Source: DASPWW01 sp963803425 (GTDB lineage Bacteria; Actinomycetota; Thermoleophilia; Solirubrobacterales; 70-9). Taken from it: 64,000 nucleotides of DNA. The stretch spans positions 1,116,001 through 1,180,000 of the forward strand of contig CAWDMA010000001.1 of the NCBI GenBank assembly GCA_963803425.1, in the 5' to 3' direction. Below are positions 16,822 through 26,197 of the stretch, piece after piece. Below the pieces are notes generated by a model that saw only the letters and a program-made list of their open reading frames with translations, made no database searches and was not told where the DNA came from. Each line of letters opens with the position of its first letter. Within the stretch, counting starts at the first letter, position 1. The translations under genes were made by a program, and so were the position numbers.

Positions 16822-17981
16822 TGGCGAGCCTCGAGATCGTCAACCTGGCTGGGCTGGTCACGGGCTTGATCGGTGAGCCGAGGCGTGACGTTCGCTGGCT
16901 GCGTGCCGAACACGGGCTCATCTCCGGGTTCGAGTCAGGTGGCGAGGCCGACACGGTTCTGGACGCCGGTGGCGCCGTTGCAATCCCGGGGCTGATCGAC
17001 TCGCACGCGCATGTCGTGTTCGGCGACTGGACGCCGCGCCAGTCGGCGCTCGGGTGGATCGAGTCCTCTGCGCACGGCGGGGTGACGATGATGATGTCGG
17101 CGTCTGAGGTCCACCTGCCCGGGCGGCCTCACGATCGCGAGGGTGTGAAGGCGCTGGCGCTCGCGGCTCAGCGTGCGTTCGCGGCCTTCAGGCCGGGAGG
17201 GGTGAAGGTGCTCGGCGGCGCTGTGATCGTCGAGCCGGCCCTGACGCCGGAGGACTTCGGCGAGCTCGCGGAGCAGGGCGTGTGGCTCGCGAAGGTTGGT
17301 TTTGGGGATTTCGCGCCGCAGGCGGATGCCGCTGCTCTGGTCCGCGCCGCTCAGCAGCACGGGTTCGTGGTCATGAACCACACCGGCGGAGCCTCGATCC
17401 CCGACTCCTCGCCGGTCGCGATCGACGACGTCTTGGCGCTGGGCTGCGACATCATCGGCCACGCCAACGGGGGCCCCACGGCGCTGCCGGACGCCGACTT
17501 GCCCCGCCTCTTCGAGGCACCAGGGGTGATCCAGCTCGTGCAGGCGGGGAACCTCCGCTCCAGCCTCAGGATCATCGAGCTCGCGCGCGACCGCGACGCG
17601 CTCAATCGGCTGGTGATCGCGACGGACACGCCCACCGGCACCGGAGTGATGCCACTGGGGATGATCAAGACCGTTTGCGAGCTCGCGTCGCTCGGTGGGC
17701 TCGCGGCCACCGACGCGGTGGCTATGGCCACCGGCAGCAACGGGCGCGTGCTGCGCCGCCCCGAGGGCGTGCTCGACGTCGGCCGGCCCGCCGACCTCTT
17801 CCTGTGCTTCCCGCCGCTCGGCTCCGCGTGGGACGACCCCCTCGACGCAATCGAGCACGGCGACATCCCCGGGATCGGGGCCGTCATCGTGGACGGCGAA
17901 CTACGGTCACTGCGGTCGCGAAACACCCCGGCGCCGGACGGCCGCTGCCGGATCGTCGATCGAGTCGGGGCGACGGCATGA
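16821..17981 (+). CDS. Enamidase-like metal-dependent amidohydrolase
   Basis: A 386-residue amidohydrolase with the H-x-H motif SHAHVVFGD (His62, His64), a central VVMNHTGGASIPDSSPVAIDD segment, GHANGGPTAL and the late metal aspartate in VIATDTPTGTGVMP. This combination resembles enamidase of the nicotinate fermentation pathway, which hydrolyses a cyclic enamide to an aldehyde plus ammonia; assignment by resemblance only. It could release the aldehyde used by the island's aldehyde dehydrogenase. The ATG overlaps the previous stop by one base; its own stop overlaps the DUF1989 gene. Confidence 0.72.
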   Translation: MASLEIVNLAGLVTGLIGEPRRDVRWLRAEHGLISGFESGGEADTVLDAGGAVAIPGLIDSHAHVVFGDWTPRQSALGWIESSAHGGVTMMMSASEVHLPGRPHDREGVKALALAAQRAFAAFRPGGVKVLGGAVIVEPALTPEDFGELAEQGVWLAKVGFGDFAPQADAAALVRAAQQHGFVVMNHTGGASIPDSSPVAIDDVLALGCDIIGHANGGPTALPDADLPRLFEAPGVIQLVQAGNLRSSLRIIELARDRDALNRLVIATDTPTGTGVMPLGMIKTVCELASLGGLAATDAVAMATGSNGRVLRRPEGVLDVGRPADLFLCFPPLGSAWDDPLDAIEHGDIPGIGAVIVDGELRSLRSRNTPAPDGRCRIVDRVGATA

Positions 17982-18604
17982 GCGCGGAGCCCGACAGCGG
18001 TGGGGCGCTTCGGGAGGTGGTCGTTCCGGCGCGAGAGGCGCGAGCGGTGGACGTGGACGCGGGCCAGGCGCTGGAGATCGTCGACCTCGAGGGACAGCAG
18101 GTCGGGGACCTGGCTGCGTACATGCGCGCCGACCCCGAGGAGTACTTCTCGCCCGGGCACACGCTGTCGTGCCTGGTGAAGCTCGTGCCCGAGGTTGGGG
18201 ACGAGATGTTCTCGAACCGCCGACGTCCTCTGATGCGGATCGCCCGCGACGACGTCGGGACCCACGACCTCATCGTCCCGTGCTGCGACCCCGAGCGGTA
18301 CTCGCACGATTTCGACCAGCCGGACCATCCCTCGTGTCTCACCGCTCTCGAGGCCGCGCTCGCCGATCACGGTTCGCAGTGGCCGCTGCGGGGCGAGGTG
18401 TGCTGGAACGTGTTCATGAACAACAAGCACGAGGACGGGCGCATCGTCACCCACGAGCCCGAGCACGGCCCGGGGGCGTCGATCCGGCTCGAAGTGCTGG
18501 AGGACGTCGTGGTGGCGCTGTCGGCGTGCCCGCAGGACCTGACGGCGTGCAACGCCTTCAACCCGACCTCGATGGCCCTGCGGGTGTGGGAGGGCGGGGC
18601 GTGA
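17978..18604 (+). CDS. DUF1989 (urea-carboxylase-associated / carboxyguanidine-deiminase-like) protein 1
   Basis: A 208-residue DUF1989 protein: REVVVPAREARAVDVDAGQALEIVDLEGQQVGDL at the start and an ending CPQDLTACNAFNPTSM, with conserved cysteines and the NVFMNNKHEDGRI stretch. Two DUF1989 subunits (CgdA/CgdB) form carboxyguanidine deiminase in guanidine-degrading bacteria. Here a second, more distant DUF1989 protein ends the island (31146), so the two could pair in a deiminase for an amidine- or guanidine-type intermediate. No urea carboxylase gene is nearby. Confidence 0.8.
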   Translation: MSAEPDSGGALREVVVPAREARAVDVDAGQALEIVDLEGQQVGDLAAYMRADPEEYFSPGHTLSCLVKLVPEVGDEMFSNRRRPLMRIARDDVGTHDLIVPCCDPERYSHDFDQPDHPSCLTALEAALADHGSQWPLRGEVCWNVFMNNKHEDGRIVTHEPEHGPGASIRLEVLEDVVVALSACPQDLTACNAFNPTSMALRVWEGGA

Positions 18605-19353
18605 GCCGGCACGCTCGGACGCCCGACGACGCGGCGCGGGAGATCGCTCGCGTGGCGCGGATCCTCGCCGCCGCCGGCCTCGTCGAGGCTTTCGGCCACG
18701 TCTCCGCGAGGCTCCCGAAGGGTGGGTTCGCGATCACCTCGACCACCCCGCTGGCTTCCACCCGGCCGGATGACGTTCGGGCCGTCCACCCGGGGATCCA
18801 GCCGGGCGAGGGCACTCCGCTCGAGGCGCCGCTGCACGCCGCGATCTACTCGAAGCGAGCGGACGTCGAGGCGATCTGTCGCACCCACTCGCCGGCCGCG
18901 GTCGGGTGGGGCGCCCGGCTCGAGGCGCCGCCGCTGCTCCACGGCTTGGGAATGCTCGCGGGAGGAGTCCGGGTGTGCAACCACGCGGAGCTGGTCACAG
19001 ACGAGAGGTCCGGGAGCTCGGTCGCGGAGTCGCTCGGTGGCGCCGACTGCATCCTGTTACGGGCCAACGGGGCCCTCGCCACCGGCGCGTCCCTGCAGCA
19101 GGCCACCGTGCGCGCCTACTACCTCGAGCAGCGCTGTCGAGTGGCGCTGGAAGCCGGCCCGGCCGGGCGCGCGCTCGACGACGGGGAGCGGGAGCGGCGT
19201 GCACGGTGGCTGGTAGCGGAGCAGCCGCGCGCGTGGTCGTGGCTGACCCAAAGCTTCGATCCGCAGGCTCCAGCACAAGGTCAGCGCTTCAGGCGGCAGG
19301 AACAACCGGACGACGACGAGGAGGAGGTAGCTCATGCATCGGGACGGACCTAA
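18601..19353 (+). CDS. Class II aldolase/adducin-family protein
   Basis: A 250-residue class II aldolase fold. FGHVSARL (about 25-32) and THSPAAVGWGA contain the expected phosphate/metal-site residues, and the zinc-binding H-x-H is degenerate (one His in CRTHSP and others in LLHG and CNHAEL). Family members are fuculose-phosphate-type aldolases or decarboxylases/dehydratases. The last 30 residues (GQRFRRQEQPDDDEEEVAHASGRT) look like readthrough into the spacer before the binding-protein gene and overlap it by 20 bases. GTG start overlaps the DUF1989 stop. Confidence 0.78.
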   Translation: MSRHARTPDDAAREIARVARILAAAGLVEAFGHVSARLPKGGFAITSTTPLASTRPDDVRAVHPGIQPGEGTPLEAPLHAAIYSKRADVEAICRTHSPAAVGWGARLEAPPLLHGLGMLAGGVRVCNHAELVTDERSGSSVAESLGGADCILLRANGALATGASLQQATVRAYYLEQRCRVALEAGPAGRALDDGERERRARWLVAEQPRAWSWLTQSFDPQAPAQGQRFRRQEQPDDDEEEVAHASGRT

Positions 19354-20395
19354 CAATGGGCGAAGGGCGCTGCCCGTGATCGGATTGATGGTGGCGCTGA
19401 TCGCTGCCGCGTTGGGCATCGCCGCGTGTGGTGGCGATGACGACGGGGGGAGCGGAGGCGGCGGTGGGGGTAGTTCGGCGCTCTCGCAACCGACTGACGC
19501 GACCTTGGTGCTCGACTTCGTGCCGAATGCGGTGCACGCGGGCATCTACGTGTCGGTCGCGGACGGCTGCTACAAGGACAACAACATCAACCTCGACATC
19601 ATCCAGCCGACCTCGACCGCCGACACCCTGAAGCTGATCGACGCCGGCAAGGCCGACTTCGGGATTGCGGACGGGATCGACGTCGCAAGCCAGATCGCGG
19701 ATGGTCGGGGCGCCAAGGGGATCATGGCGGTCGTGCAGCGTCCGCTGGGTGGCCCGATCACGCTCAAGGACGAGAACATCACCAGCCCGAAGCAGCTCGA
19801 GGGCAAGACGGTCGGAGTCACCGGCGTGCCGTCCGACAACGCGGTCCTGGACACCACGGTCAAGGACGATGGCGGCGACCCGTCGAACATCGACGTGGTG
19901 ACGATCGGCTTCAACGGCGTTCAGAACCTGGAGAGCGGCAAGATCGACGCGTTCACCGGGTTCGCCGTCGCCGACGGCGCCCAGCTCGAGGTCGACGGGT
20001 ACCCGATTCGGGCGTTCCCCCTCGACGAGTACGGAGGCCCGACGTACCCCGGCCTGGTCACATTCTCGACGGAGGACAAGATCAAGCAGGAGCCGGACCT
20101 GATGCAGGCGTTCGTCGACTGCACCGTGGACGGGTACAACAAGACGATCGAGGATCCGAACGCGGCGCTGAAGGATCTCGAGAGCGAGGTCAAGGGGCTC
20201 GATCCGGAGCTTGCGAAGAAGCAGCTCGATGGGTACGTGCCTCTGTTCCAGGCGAAAGCGTCTCAGTACGGCGAGTTCAATACCGACAACCTGAAGTCAC
20301 TGTCCGACTTCCTGATCCAGAACGATCTGGCGAGCAAGCCGATCTCGCCGGACCGATACGCGACGAACGAGTTCGTGAACGGATCCTCGAACTAG
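19334..20395 (+). CDS. NMT1/THI5-like ABC substrate-binding lipoprotein (ThiY-like)
   Basis: A 353-residue binding lipoprotein. The signal peptide ends LGIAAC with Cys32 as anchor, followed by a Gly/Asp/Ser-rich linker. The mature domain begins ATLVLDFVPNAVHAGIYVSVADGCYKD, very like ThiY/RibY proteins that bind pyrimidine precursors of thiamin or riboflavin. The ligand here is therefore likely an aromatic nitrogen heterocycle, the presumed substrate of the island. The AGGAGGAGG ribosome binding site before the ATG matches that of the hydantoinase gene. The ATPase gene follows after five bases. Confidence 0.85.
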   Translation: MHRDGPNNGRRALPVIGLMVALIAAALGIAACGGDDDGGSGGGGGGSSALSQPTDATLVLDFVPNAVHAGIYVSVADGCYKDNNINLDIIQPTSTADTLKLIDAGKADFGIADGIDVASQIADGRGAKGIMAVVQRPLGGPITLKDENITSPKQLEGKTVGVTGVPSDNAVLDTTVKDDGGDPSNIDVVTIGFNGVQNLESGKIDAFTGFAVADGAQLEVDGYPIRAFPLDEYGGPTYPGLVTFSTEDKIKQEPDLMQAFVDCTVDGYNKTIEDPNAALKDLESEVKGLDPELAKKQLDGYVPLFQAKASQYGEFNTDNLKSLSDFLIQNDLASKPISPDRYATNEFVNGSSN

Positions 20396-20400
20396 CGAAA

Positions 20401-21234
20401 ATGCCGACCACGGGAGAGAGCAGCGCAGCGATGACCCCGAAGCTCAGCACCGAGACCCTGGCGAAGACGTTCGGCACCGCGAACGGGGGCTCGGAGGAGC
20501 AATCGGTGATGGCGCTCGACGGCGTCGATATCGCGATCGGCGCCGGCGAGTTCGTCTCCGTCGTAGGCCCCAGCGGCTGCGGCAAGTCGACCCTGTTCAA
20601 CCTCCTGGCCGGGTTGATCCGGCCGTCGGGCGGACGGATCCTGCTCGACGGCCGGGAGCCCGGCGACCTGCTGGGCCTGTGCGGCTACATGCATCAGCGC
20701 GACCTGCTGATGCCGTGGCGCACGGTGCTGGCCAACACGACGCTGGCCATGGAGCTCAACGGCCTGAAGCGGAGTGAGGCCCGCCGCCGTGCGCTGGCGG
20801 AGTTCCCGCGCTTCGGGCTCGAGGGGTTCCACGACCACTGGCCCGCGAAGCTGTCTGGCGGGATGCGACAGCGCGCGGCGCTGCTTCGCACCTTCCTCGG
20901 CGGCAACGACGTGATGTTGCTGGACGAGCCGTTCGGCGCGCTCGACGCGCTCACACGCCAGCAGATGCAGGAGTGGCTGCTGGAGATCTGGCAGCAGGAC
21001 CGTAAGACGATCCTGTTCGTGACTCATGACGTGGAGGAAGCCGTGTTCCTGTCCGACCGCGTGTACGTGATGTCCGGGAGGCCGGGGCGGATCGTGCTCG
21101 AGCTCGAGGTGGGGCTGCCGCGTCCCCGAAAGCACGAGCTCACCCTCGGCGATGAGTTCGTGGCGCTCAAGCAGCGCCTCCTGGAGCCGCTGCAAGCGAC
21201 TTCGCAGCGGGCGCCCGAGCGGGTGTCCGGCTGA
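20401..21234 (+). CDS. ABC transporter ATP-binding protein (SsuB/TauB/ThiZ-like)
   Basis: A 277-residue ATPase: Walker A GPSGCGKST at 56-64, the signature LSGGMRQRAALLR, Walker B VMLLDEPFGALDALTR and the switch histidine in FVTHDVEEAVFLSDRV. It energises uptake with the ThiY-like binding protein and the permease that overlaps its stop by one base. ATG 20401 directly follows the binding-protein stop; ATG 20431 (MTPKLS) is an alternative start. Confidence 0.9.
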   Translation: MPTTGESSAAMTPKLSTETLAKTFGTANGGSEEQSVMALDGVDIAIGAGEFVSVVGPSGCGKSTLFNLLAGLIRPSGGRILLDGREPGDLLGLCGYMHQRDLLMPWRTVLANTTLAMELNGLKRSEARRRALAEFPRFGLEGFHDHWPAKLSGGMRQRAALLRTFLGGNDVMLLDEPFGALDALTRQQMQEWLLEIWQQDRKTILFVTHDVEEAVFLSDRVYVMSGRPGRIVLELEVGLPRPRKHELTLGDEFVALKQRLLEPLQATSQRAPERVSG

Positions 21235-22109
21235 TGGCGACGGCACAGCCCACGGTCCGCGCCCGGCTCCGGATCGGGCGCCGCTCCCGCGGCCGCCGCT
21301 CTCCGCGGTCGCTCGCGGCCCGGGTCGGCGCCCCAGCGGCTTTCGCGGCGCTCGTCCTCGGCGCGTGGCAGCTGTACGTGGCCGTGTCCGGAATCAGCGA
21401 GACCTCGCTCCCGGCGCCGACCCAGATCGCCGAGGCCTTCTGGAACGAGCGACAGCTGCTGATCGACAACACGTGGATCACGGTTCAGGAGATACTGCTC
21501 GGCTACCTGGCCGCGATCGCGGTCGGGGTAACGCTGGCGGTCCTGATCCACAGCTCGAAGCTGATCGAGCGCGCGGTCTACCCGTGGCTCGTCGTCTCGC
21601 AGATGGTCCCGATCCCTGCGATCGCGCCGATCATCGTGATCTGGACGGGGTTCGACTTGAGGCCCAAGATCATCGTGATCGCCCTGGTCAGCTTCTTTCC
21701 GATCGCGGTCAACACGATCGACGGCCTGAAGGCGGCCGAGCCGGAGCTGCTCAACCTGCTGAAGACGCTGCGTGCATCGCGCTGGCAGCGCTTTCTCAAG
21801 GCCCAGCTGCCGGCGGCACTGCCGTTCGTGTTCTCGGGGCTCAAGGTGGCGGCGGCCTTCTCGGTGATCGGCGCCGTTTTCGCGGAGTGGGTGGGCGCGT
21901 CCGAGGGCCTCGGCTACCTGATCCTGCTGCTCAACAACCAGACCGCCACCGCAGAGATGTTCGCCGTGATCGTGTTGCTCGCCCTGATCGGGATCAGCCT
22001 GTTTCTTGTGGTCACTCTCGTGGAGCATCTCCTGCTGCCGTGGTATTACGAGAGCCGCCGCGAGGAGGAGGGAGGTCTGGAGCTGGAGCGCCAGGAGGCG
22101 GCAGCGTGA
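21234..22109 (+). CDS. ABC transporter permease (ThiX/SsuC-like)
   Basis: A 291-residue inner-membrane permease with an Arg-rich N-terminus, about six membrane spans and the BPD_transp_1 coupling loop (ELLNLLKTLRASRWQRFLKAQLPAALPFVFSGLKVAAAF with EAA-like spacing). A cytoplasmic acidic tail ends ESRREEEGGLELERQEAAA. Together with the two preceding genes it forms a complete importer; its stop overlaps the next gene (GTGA). Confidence 0.9.
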   Translation: MATAQPTVRARLRIGRRSRGRRSPRSLAARVGAPAAFAALVLGAWQLYVAVSGISETSLPAPTQIAEAFWNERQLLIDNTWITVQEILLGYLAAIAVGVTLAVLIHSSKLIERAVYPWLVVSQMVPIPAIAPIIVIWTGFDLRPKIIVIALVSFFPIAVNTIDGLKAAEPELLNLLKTLRASRWQRFLKAQLPAALPFVFSGLKVAAAFSVIGAVFAEWVGASEGLGYLILLLNNQTATAEMFAVIVLLALIGISLFLVVTLVEHLLLPWYYESRREEEGGLELERQEAAA

Positions 22110-23530
22110 GCGCTGCGCGCGCGCCCGCCGTCGTGCGCGGGGCATGGGTGCTGACCATGGACCACGAGCTCGACGCGCTCCGCGACGCGGCGGTCGCGAT
22201 TGCGTCAGATGGCTCGATCGCGGCCGTCGGGGCGGCCACCGAGGTGACCGCCGCGTACCCGGACGCCGAGACGGTCGGGAACGGCGAGGGGATCGTGATG
22301 CCGGGGATGGTCAACGCGCACACCCACCTGACCGAGTGCCTGATTCCGGGAATGGCCGAGACCGCTTCGCTGTGGGAGTGGTTCGAGCGCGTCGTGAATC
22401 CGGCCGGGATGCTCCTGACGCGGGACGACGTGTGCGTAGGGACCCGCCTTCGGGCCGCCGAGATGCTGCTCTCCGGGATCACGACGGTCAACGACATGTC
22501 GTGCTATCGGAGCATCGGGTCAAGGGCAGCGTTGGGCGCTGTCGATGGGCTCGCCGAGTTGGGGATGCGGGGTGTGGTCTCGTTCGGCGCCGAGGACGCG
22601 TACGACGGCGCCCCGCCGCCCGCCGAGTTCATGGTGGAGCACGAGGCGCTCGCCGAGCGCTGCGGTCAGGAGGAGCTGATCGGGTTTCGCGCCGGCATCG
22701 GAACCGTGCTCGGGGTGTCGGACGAGCTCATGCGGCTGACGGTGGAGGCGTGCGGCCGGCAGGGATGGGCGGTCCATACCCACCTCGCTGAGGTGCGCGA
22801 GGAGCTCACCGACTCCAGGCTCCGCCACGGGGTCGGCACGATCGAGCACGCGAGCCGGGTCGGCCTGCTCGACCACGACACGATCGCGGGCCACTGCATC
22901 TGGTGCGACCAGAGCGACATCGAGGTCCTGGACGTCCGAGACGTCGCCGTCGCCTACAACCCGGTCTCGAACATGCTGCTCGGCTCCGGGGTATGCCCGA
23001 TCGGCCGGCTGCGCCGGGAGGGGATCAGGATCGGCCTCGGCACCGACGGGGCGGCTTCGAACGACAACCAGGACATGTTCGGGGTGCTGAAGACCGCCGC
23101 GCTGCTGCAGAAGGTCGCGGCGCTCGATCCAAAGGCACTGACCGCGAGACAGGTGCTCGAGATGGCCACGTGCGAAGGCGCCAGGGCGCTGAGCAACGAC
23201 GGTGACGTCGGCTCACTCGTGCCGGGCAAGCGCGCTGACGTGGTGCTCCTGGACGGCGATACGCCGGAGCTCGCGACGCTTCACGATCCCTGGCAGCAGT
23301 TGGTCTACGCGGCCACCCCTCGATGCGTGTCCGATGTCTGGGTCGACGGGAACCGGCGGGTTCGAGACGGCGCGCTCGTCGGCGCGGACCTCGCGACGCT
23401 TGCGCGCGAGGCGCGTGGAGCTGCAGCGGGTCTCGCCCGCCGGGGTGGCACGCCGGAATCGCTGATCGCCTCACAAACGGCCGACGAAGCCGCCAACGCC
23501 GGCGTTCCGGCCGAGCCGATCGGGGGGTGA
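22106..23530 (+). CDS. Deaminase/chlorohydrolase-type amidohydrolase
   Basis: A 474-residue amidohydrolase of the cytosine/guanine/S-adenosylhomocysteine deaminase and AtzA/TrzN group. Metal motif NAHTHLTE (His72, His74), then VHTHLAE, TIAGHCIWCD and the conserved aspartate in IGLGTDGAASNDNQDM, and the final PGKRADVVLLDGD. It would remove an exocyclic amino group from a heterocycle, a plausible first step after uptake by the adjacent transporter (creatinine deiminase also belongs to this superfamily). The substrate is not determinable here. Confidence 0.85.
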   Translation: MSAARAPAVVRGAWVLTMDHELDALRDAAVAIASDGSIAAVGAATEVTAAYPDAETVGNGEGIVMPGMVNAHTHLTECLIPGMAETASLWEWFERVVNPAGMLLTRDDVCVGTRLRAAEMLLSGITTVNDMSCYRSIGSRAALGAVDGLAELGMRGVVSFGAEDAYDGAPPPAEFMVEHEALAERCGQEELIGFRAGIGTVLGVSDELMRLTVEACGRQGWAVHTHLAEVREELTDSRLRHGVGTIEHASRVGLLDHDTIAGHCIWCDQSDIEVLDVRDVAVAYNPVSNMLLGSGVCPIGRLRREGIRIGLGTDGAASNDNQDMFGVLKTAALLQKVAALDPKALTARQVLEMATCEGARALSNDGDVGSLVPGKRADVVLLDGDTPELATLHDPWQQLVYAATPRCVSDVWVDGNRRVRDGALVGADLATLAREARGAAAGLARRGGTPESLIASQTADEAANAGVPAEPIGG

Positions 23531-25167
23531 GCCCCGTGGCGGACGCGGTCGTGATCGGAGCTGGTCACAACGGGCTTGTTTGCGCCTGCTACCTGGCCCG
23601 TGCCGGGGTCGACGTGGAGGTGGTCGAGGCGGCGCCGCAGCCAGGCGGCTGCGTGGCCACTGTTGAGTTGCCGAACGGCGCCGGACGGCTCGAGCTCGGC
23701 GCGTACGAGCACGGCGGCCTGCGCGCCAGTGGAGTCGCGGACGATCTCGAGCTGGAATCGCGACACGGCTTGCGGTTCCATCTTCGCGACGAGATCACGC
23801 TGGCGCCGTGCGACGACGGCAGCACGCTGGCCTTCTGGAGCTCGCTGGAGCGGACCGTCGAGGAGGGGCTGACCCCGATCGTGGGGCGGTCGGAGGCGGA
23901 GGCATATCGCGCGTTCTCGCGATGGTCCGATGCGGCGATGGGGGTCCTGCGCCAGTCGGAGTCCGGCCCGCCACCGACGCTTCGCGAGCTGGCGGCGCTG
24001 GCGGACGCGGCGCTCGGGCCGCAGGGGGTGCGACTCGTGCAGACGATGCTCGCCTCCTCCTCCAGCCTCGTCCGCGGAGCGTTCGAGGACGACAGGCTGC
24101 GCGGCGTGCTCGACCATTGGGCGGCCCACTCTCAGCAGCCTCCGACGAGCCCCGGCACCGCGGCGGGCGCCCTGATGTTCGCCGCAGCCCACGGTGTCCC
24201 CGCCGCCCGCCCGGCGGGCGGCTCGCGCGGCACGATCGATGCGCTTGTTCGGTGCCTCCGCGCCGCCGGTGGGAGGTTGCGCTGCGACGCGCCGGCCGAG
24301 CGGATCGAGGTGCGGGACGGCCGGGCGGTCGCCATCCACACGGGCGGCGAACGGATCCCGGCGGCGCGGGCGGTGGTCTCGGCGATCGATGCGAGGAGGG
24401 TCTTCCTGGGGCTGGTGGATCGCGAGCAGGTGCCCGCGTCGCTGCTCGAGGAGGTGGACGCGATCCACGTCGGCGAGCACAACATCTCGGAGCTCAAGGT
24501 GGACGCGATCGTTGAGTCGCTGCCCGGACTGCCGGGCCCGGAGGGATTCGCCCGGGCCCTGATGCTGTCGCCGAACACGGGCACCGACATCGAGCGCGCC
24601 TTCGCCCGCATTGCTCTGGGAGAACTCCCGGAGCGCCCCCCGCTGATGATCGCGTTCCCCTCGGTGCTCGAGCCAGGATGGGCCACGGACGGTCGTCACG
24701 CGGCGTGGATATCTACCTTTGTGCCGTGGCGTCTCGCGGCGGGGCCGTGGGACGAGCGCGCGCTCGAGGAGGCGGCGGACCGGACGTGGTCGGCCGTCGA
24801 AAGGGCGCTGGGATCCGAGCTGCGGCCGGTTGAGCGCCGTCTCACGGGACCGGACGACTGGGTCCGGCGCAACGGAAACTCGCAGGGCAACCCGAATCAC
24901 GTCGAGATGAGCATCGACCAGCTGCTCGGGGCCCGGCCCTCGCCCAGCCTGGCCCGGTACACGACCCCGCTGGTGGGGCTCTTCCTGACCGGTGCCGGCA
25001 CCCACCCCGGCGGCGGCGTCACCGGCGCGCCGGGGCGCAACGCCGCCGCGGTCGTGCTCGAGTCCATCGGGGTGCGGCGCGCTCGCCGGGGGGAGAGGCT
25101 CCGCGCCCAGGTCGCGATGCTTCGTGACGCGTTCCGGGCGGCGCGCTCGCTGAGGAGGGCGGCGTGA
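23527..25167 (+). CDS. FAD-dependent oxidoreductase, phytoene-desaturase-like
   Basis: A 546-residue flavoprotein: ADAVVIGAGHNGLVCACYLARAGVDVEVVEAAPQPGGC at the start is the dinucleotide-binding GxGxxG motif and acidic strand end, and GLFLTGAGTHPGGGVTGAPGRNAA near the C-terminus is the FAD-closing motif of the phytoene-desaturase/CrtI-like NAD(P)/FAD family. No carotenoid genes are near; in this island it probably oxidises or reduces the ring substrate. GTG 23527 overlaps the upstream stop (GTGA); GTG 23536 is an alternative. The O-methyltransferase gene overlaps its end. Confidence 0.8.
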   Translation: MSPVADAVVIGAGHNGLVCACYLARAGVDVEVVEAAPQPGGCVATVELPNGAGRLELGAYEHGGLRASGVADDLELESRHGLRFHLRDEITLAPCDDGSTLAFWSSLERTVEEGLTPIVGRSEAEAYRAFSRWSDAAMGVLRQSESGPPPTLRELAALADAALGPQGVRLVQTMLASSSSLVRGAFEDDRLRGVLDHWAAHSQQPPTSPGTAAGALMFAAAHGVPAARPAGGSRGTIDALVRCLRAAGGRLRCDAPAERIEVRDGRAVAIHTGGERIPAARAVVSAIDARRVFLGLVDREQVPASLLEEVDAIHVGEHNISELKVDAIVESLPGLPGPEGFARALMLSPNTGTDIERAFARIALGELPERPPLMIAFPSVLEPGWATDGRHAAWISTFVPWRLAAGPWDERALEEAADRTWSAVERALGSELRPVERRLTGPDDWVRRNGNSQGNPNHVEMSIDQLLGARPSPSLARYTTPLVGLFLTGAGTHPGGGVTGAPGRNAAAVVLESIGVRRARRGERLRAQVAMLRDAFRAARSLRRAA

Positions 25168-26192
25168 GCGCTCCGGACCCGCTTGAGATGGCGACGGACT
25201 ACCAACGCAGCGCCGTCGTCGCCGCGGCTGTCGAAACCGGGATCGCCGCTGCACTCGCGGACGGCCCCCGCGGGGCGGAGGAGGTGGCGGCGGCATGCGG
25301 GACCCATCCGCGCGCGACGCTTGCGTTGCTGCGGGCGATGGCGGCGCTCGGCCTCGCGACCGAGGACGAGCGCTTCGCGCTGACCGAGCCGGGCGCGGCG
25401 CTTGTCGGTGGAGGGGTCGAGGGGGTCGCCGAGATCGTCCGCAAGGAGTGGTTCTTCTACCGGGCGTGGACGGGCCTGCCTGACACGGTCCGCGACGGCC
25501 ACGCCCGAATCCCGCCGTGGCGTGAGCGGCTCGACACCGATCCCGATACCGCGCTCGCGTTCCTGCGCGCGCTCGACGACCTCGCGGCGCGATTCGGTGG
25601 CGAGCTGCCTGAGCTGGCCGCGCTCCGGGGCCCCGGGCGGCTGCTCGACGTCGGTGGCGGTGCGGGTTCGCATGCGGCCGCGCTGACCGCGGCCGTCCCC
25701 GGGCTCGAGGCGACCGTGCTCGACCTGCCAGCCGTCGAGCCCGTGGTTCGCCAGCGTCACCCCGAGATCGCGTTTCTATCCGGGGATCTCGACGAGCCTC
25801 GGTTCGGGCGTCCGACCGGAGAGCAGTGGGACGCCGTGCTTCTCGCCAACATCCTTCACGACCATCCGCCCGAGCGCTGCGCCGCATATGTGCGCGAGGC
25901 GGCGGCGCTGCTCGCGCCCGGCGGAACGCTGCTCGCGTACGAGTGGCTTGCCGAGGACGGGCCCGCCGAGCGCTCCGACCTGGCGCTGTTCGCGCTGATG
26001 ATGATGGTCGAGAACGAGGGCGGGTACACGTGGACCGCGGACCAGGTCGCGTCCTGGGCCGAAGCGGCGGGGCTTGTGGGGACGGAGGTCCGCCGCGGCG
26101 GCGGACCGATCGCGGTGGTTCGCGCTCGCCTACCGGGTGCGACACAAGCAGACGCGTCGGCGGAGAAGATCGTCGGCGCAAAGGAGGTGTGA
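25164..26192 (+). CDS. SAM-dependent O-methyltransferase-like protein
   Basis: A 342-residue methyltransferase of the plant O-methyltransferase type (PF00891): an N-terminal winged-helix dimerisation region (AVVAAAVETGIAAALADGPRGAEEVAAACG, residues 17-46) and the SAM site LLDVGGGAGSHAAALTAAVPGLEATVLDLP, with catalytic-region NILHDHPPERC containing the conserved histidine. It could methylate, or as in some relatives catalyse another SAM-assisted reaction on, a pathway intermediate. Overlaps neighbours by four bases upstream; five bases separate it from the next gene. Confidence 0.82.
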   Translation: MSAPDPLEMATDYQRSAVVAAAVETGIAAALADGPRGAEEVAAACGTHPRATLALLRAMAALGLATEDERFALTEPGAALVGGGVEGVAEIVRKEWFFYRAWTGLPDTVRDGHARIPPWRERLDTDPDTALAFLRALDDLAARFGGELPELAALRGPGRLLDVGGGAGSHAAALTAAVPGLEATVLDLPAVEPVVRQRHPEIAFLSGDLDEPRFGRPTGEQWDAVLLANILHDHPPERCAAYVREAAALLAPGGTLLAYEWLAEDGPAERSDLALFALMMMVENEGGYTWTADQVASWAEAAGLVGTEVRRGGGPIAVVRARLPGATQADASAEKIVGAKEV

Positions 26193-26197
26193 GCGAC

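Noticed and set aside
23527..25167. Carotenoid biosynthesis (phytoene desaturase) as the role of the FAD enzyme
   Set aside because: No phytoene synthase, cyclase or prenyl synthase genes are near, and it is translationally coupled to heterocycle-type catabolic genes.
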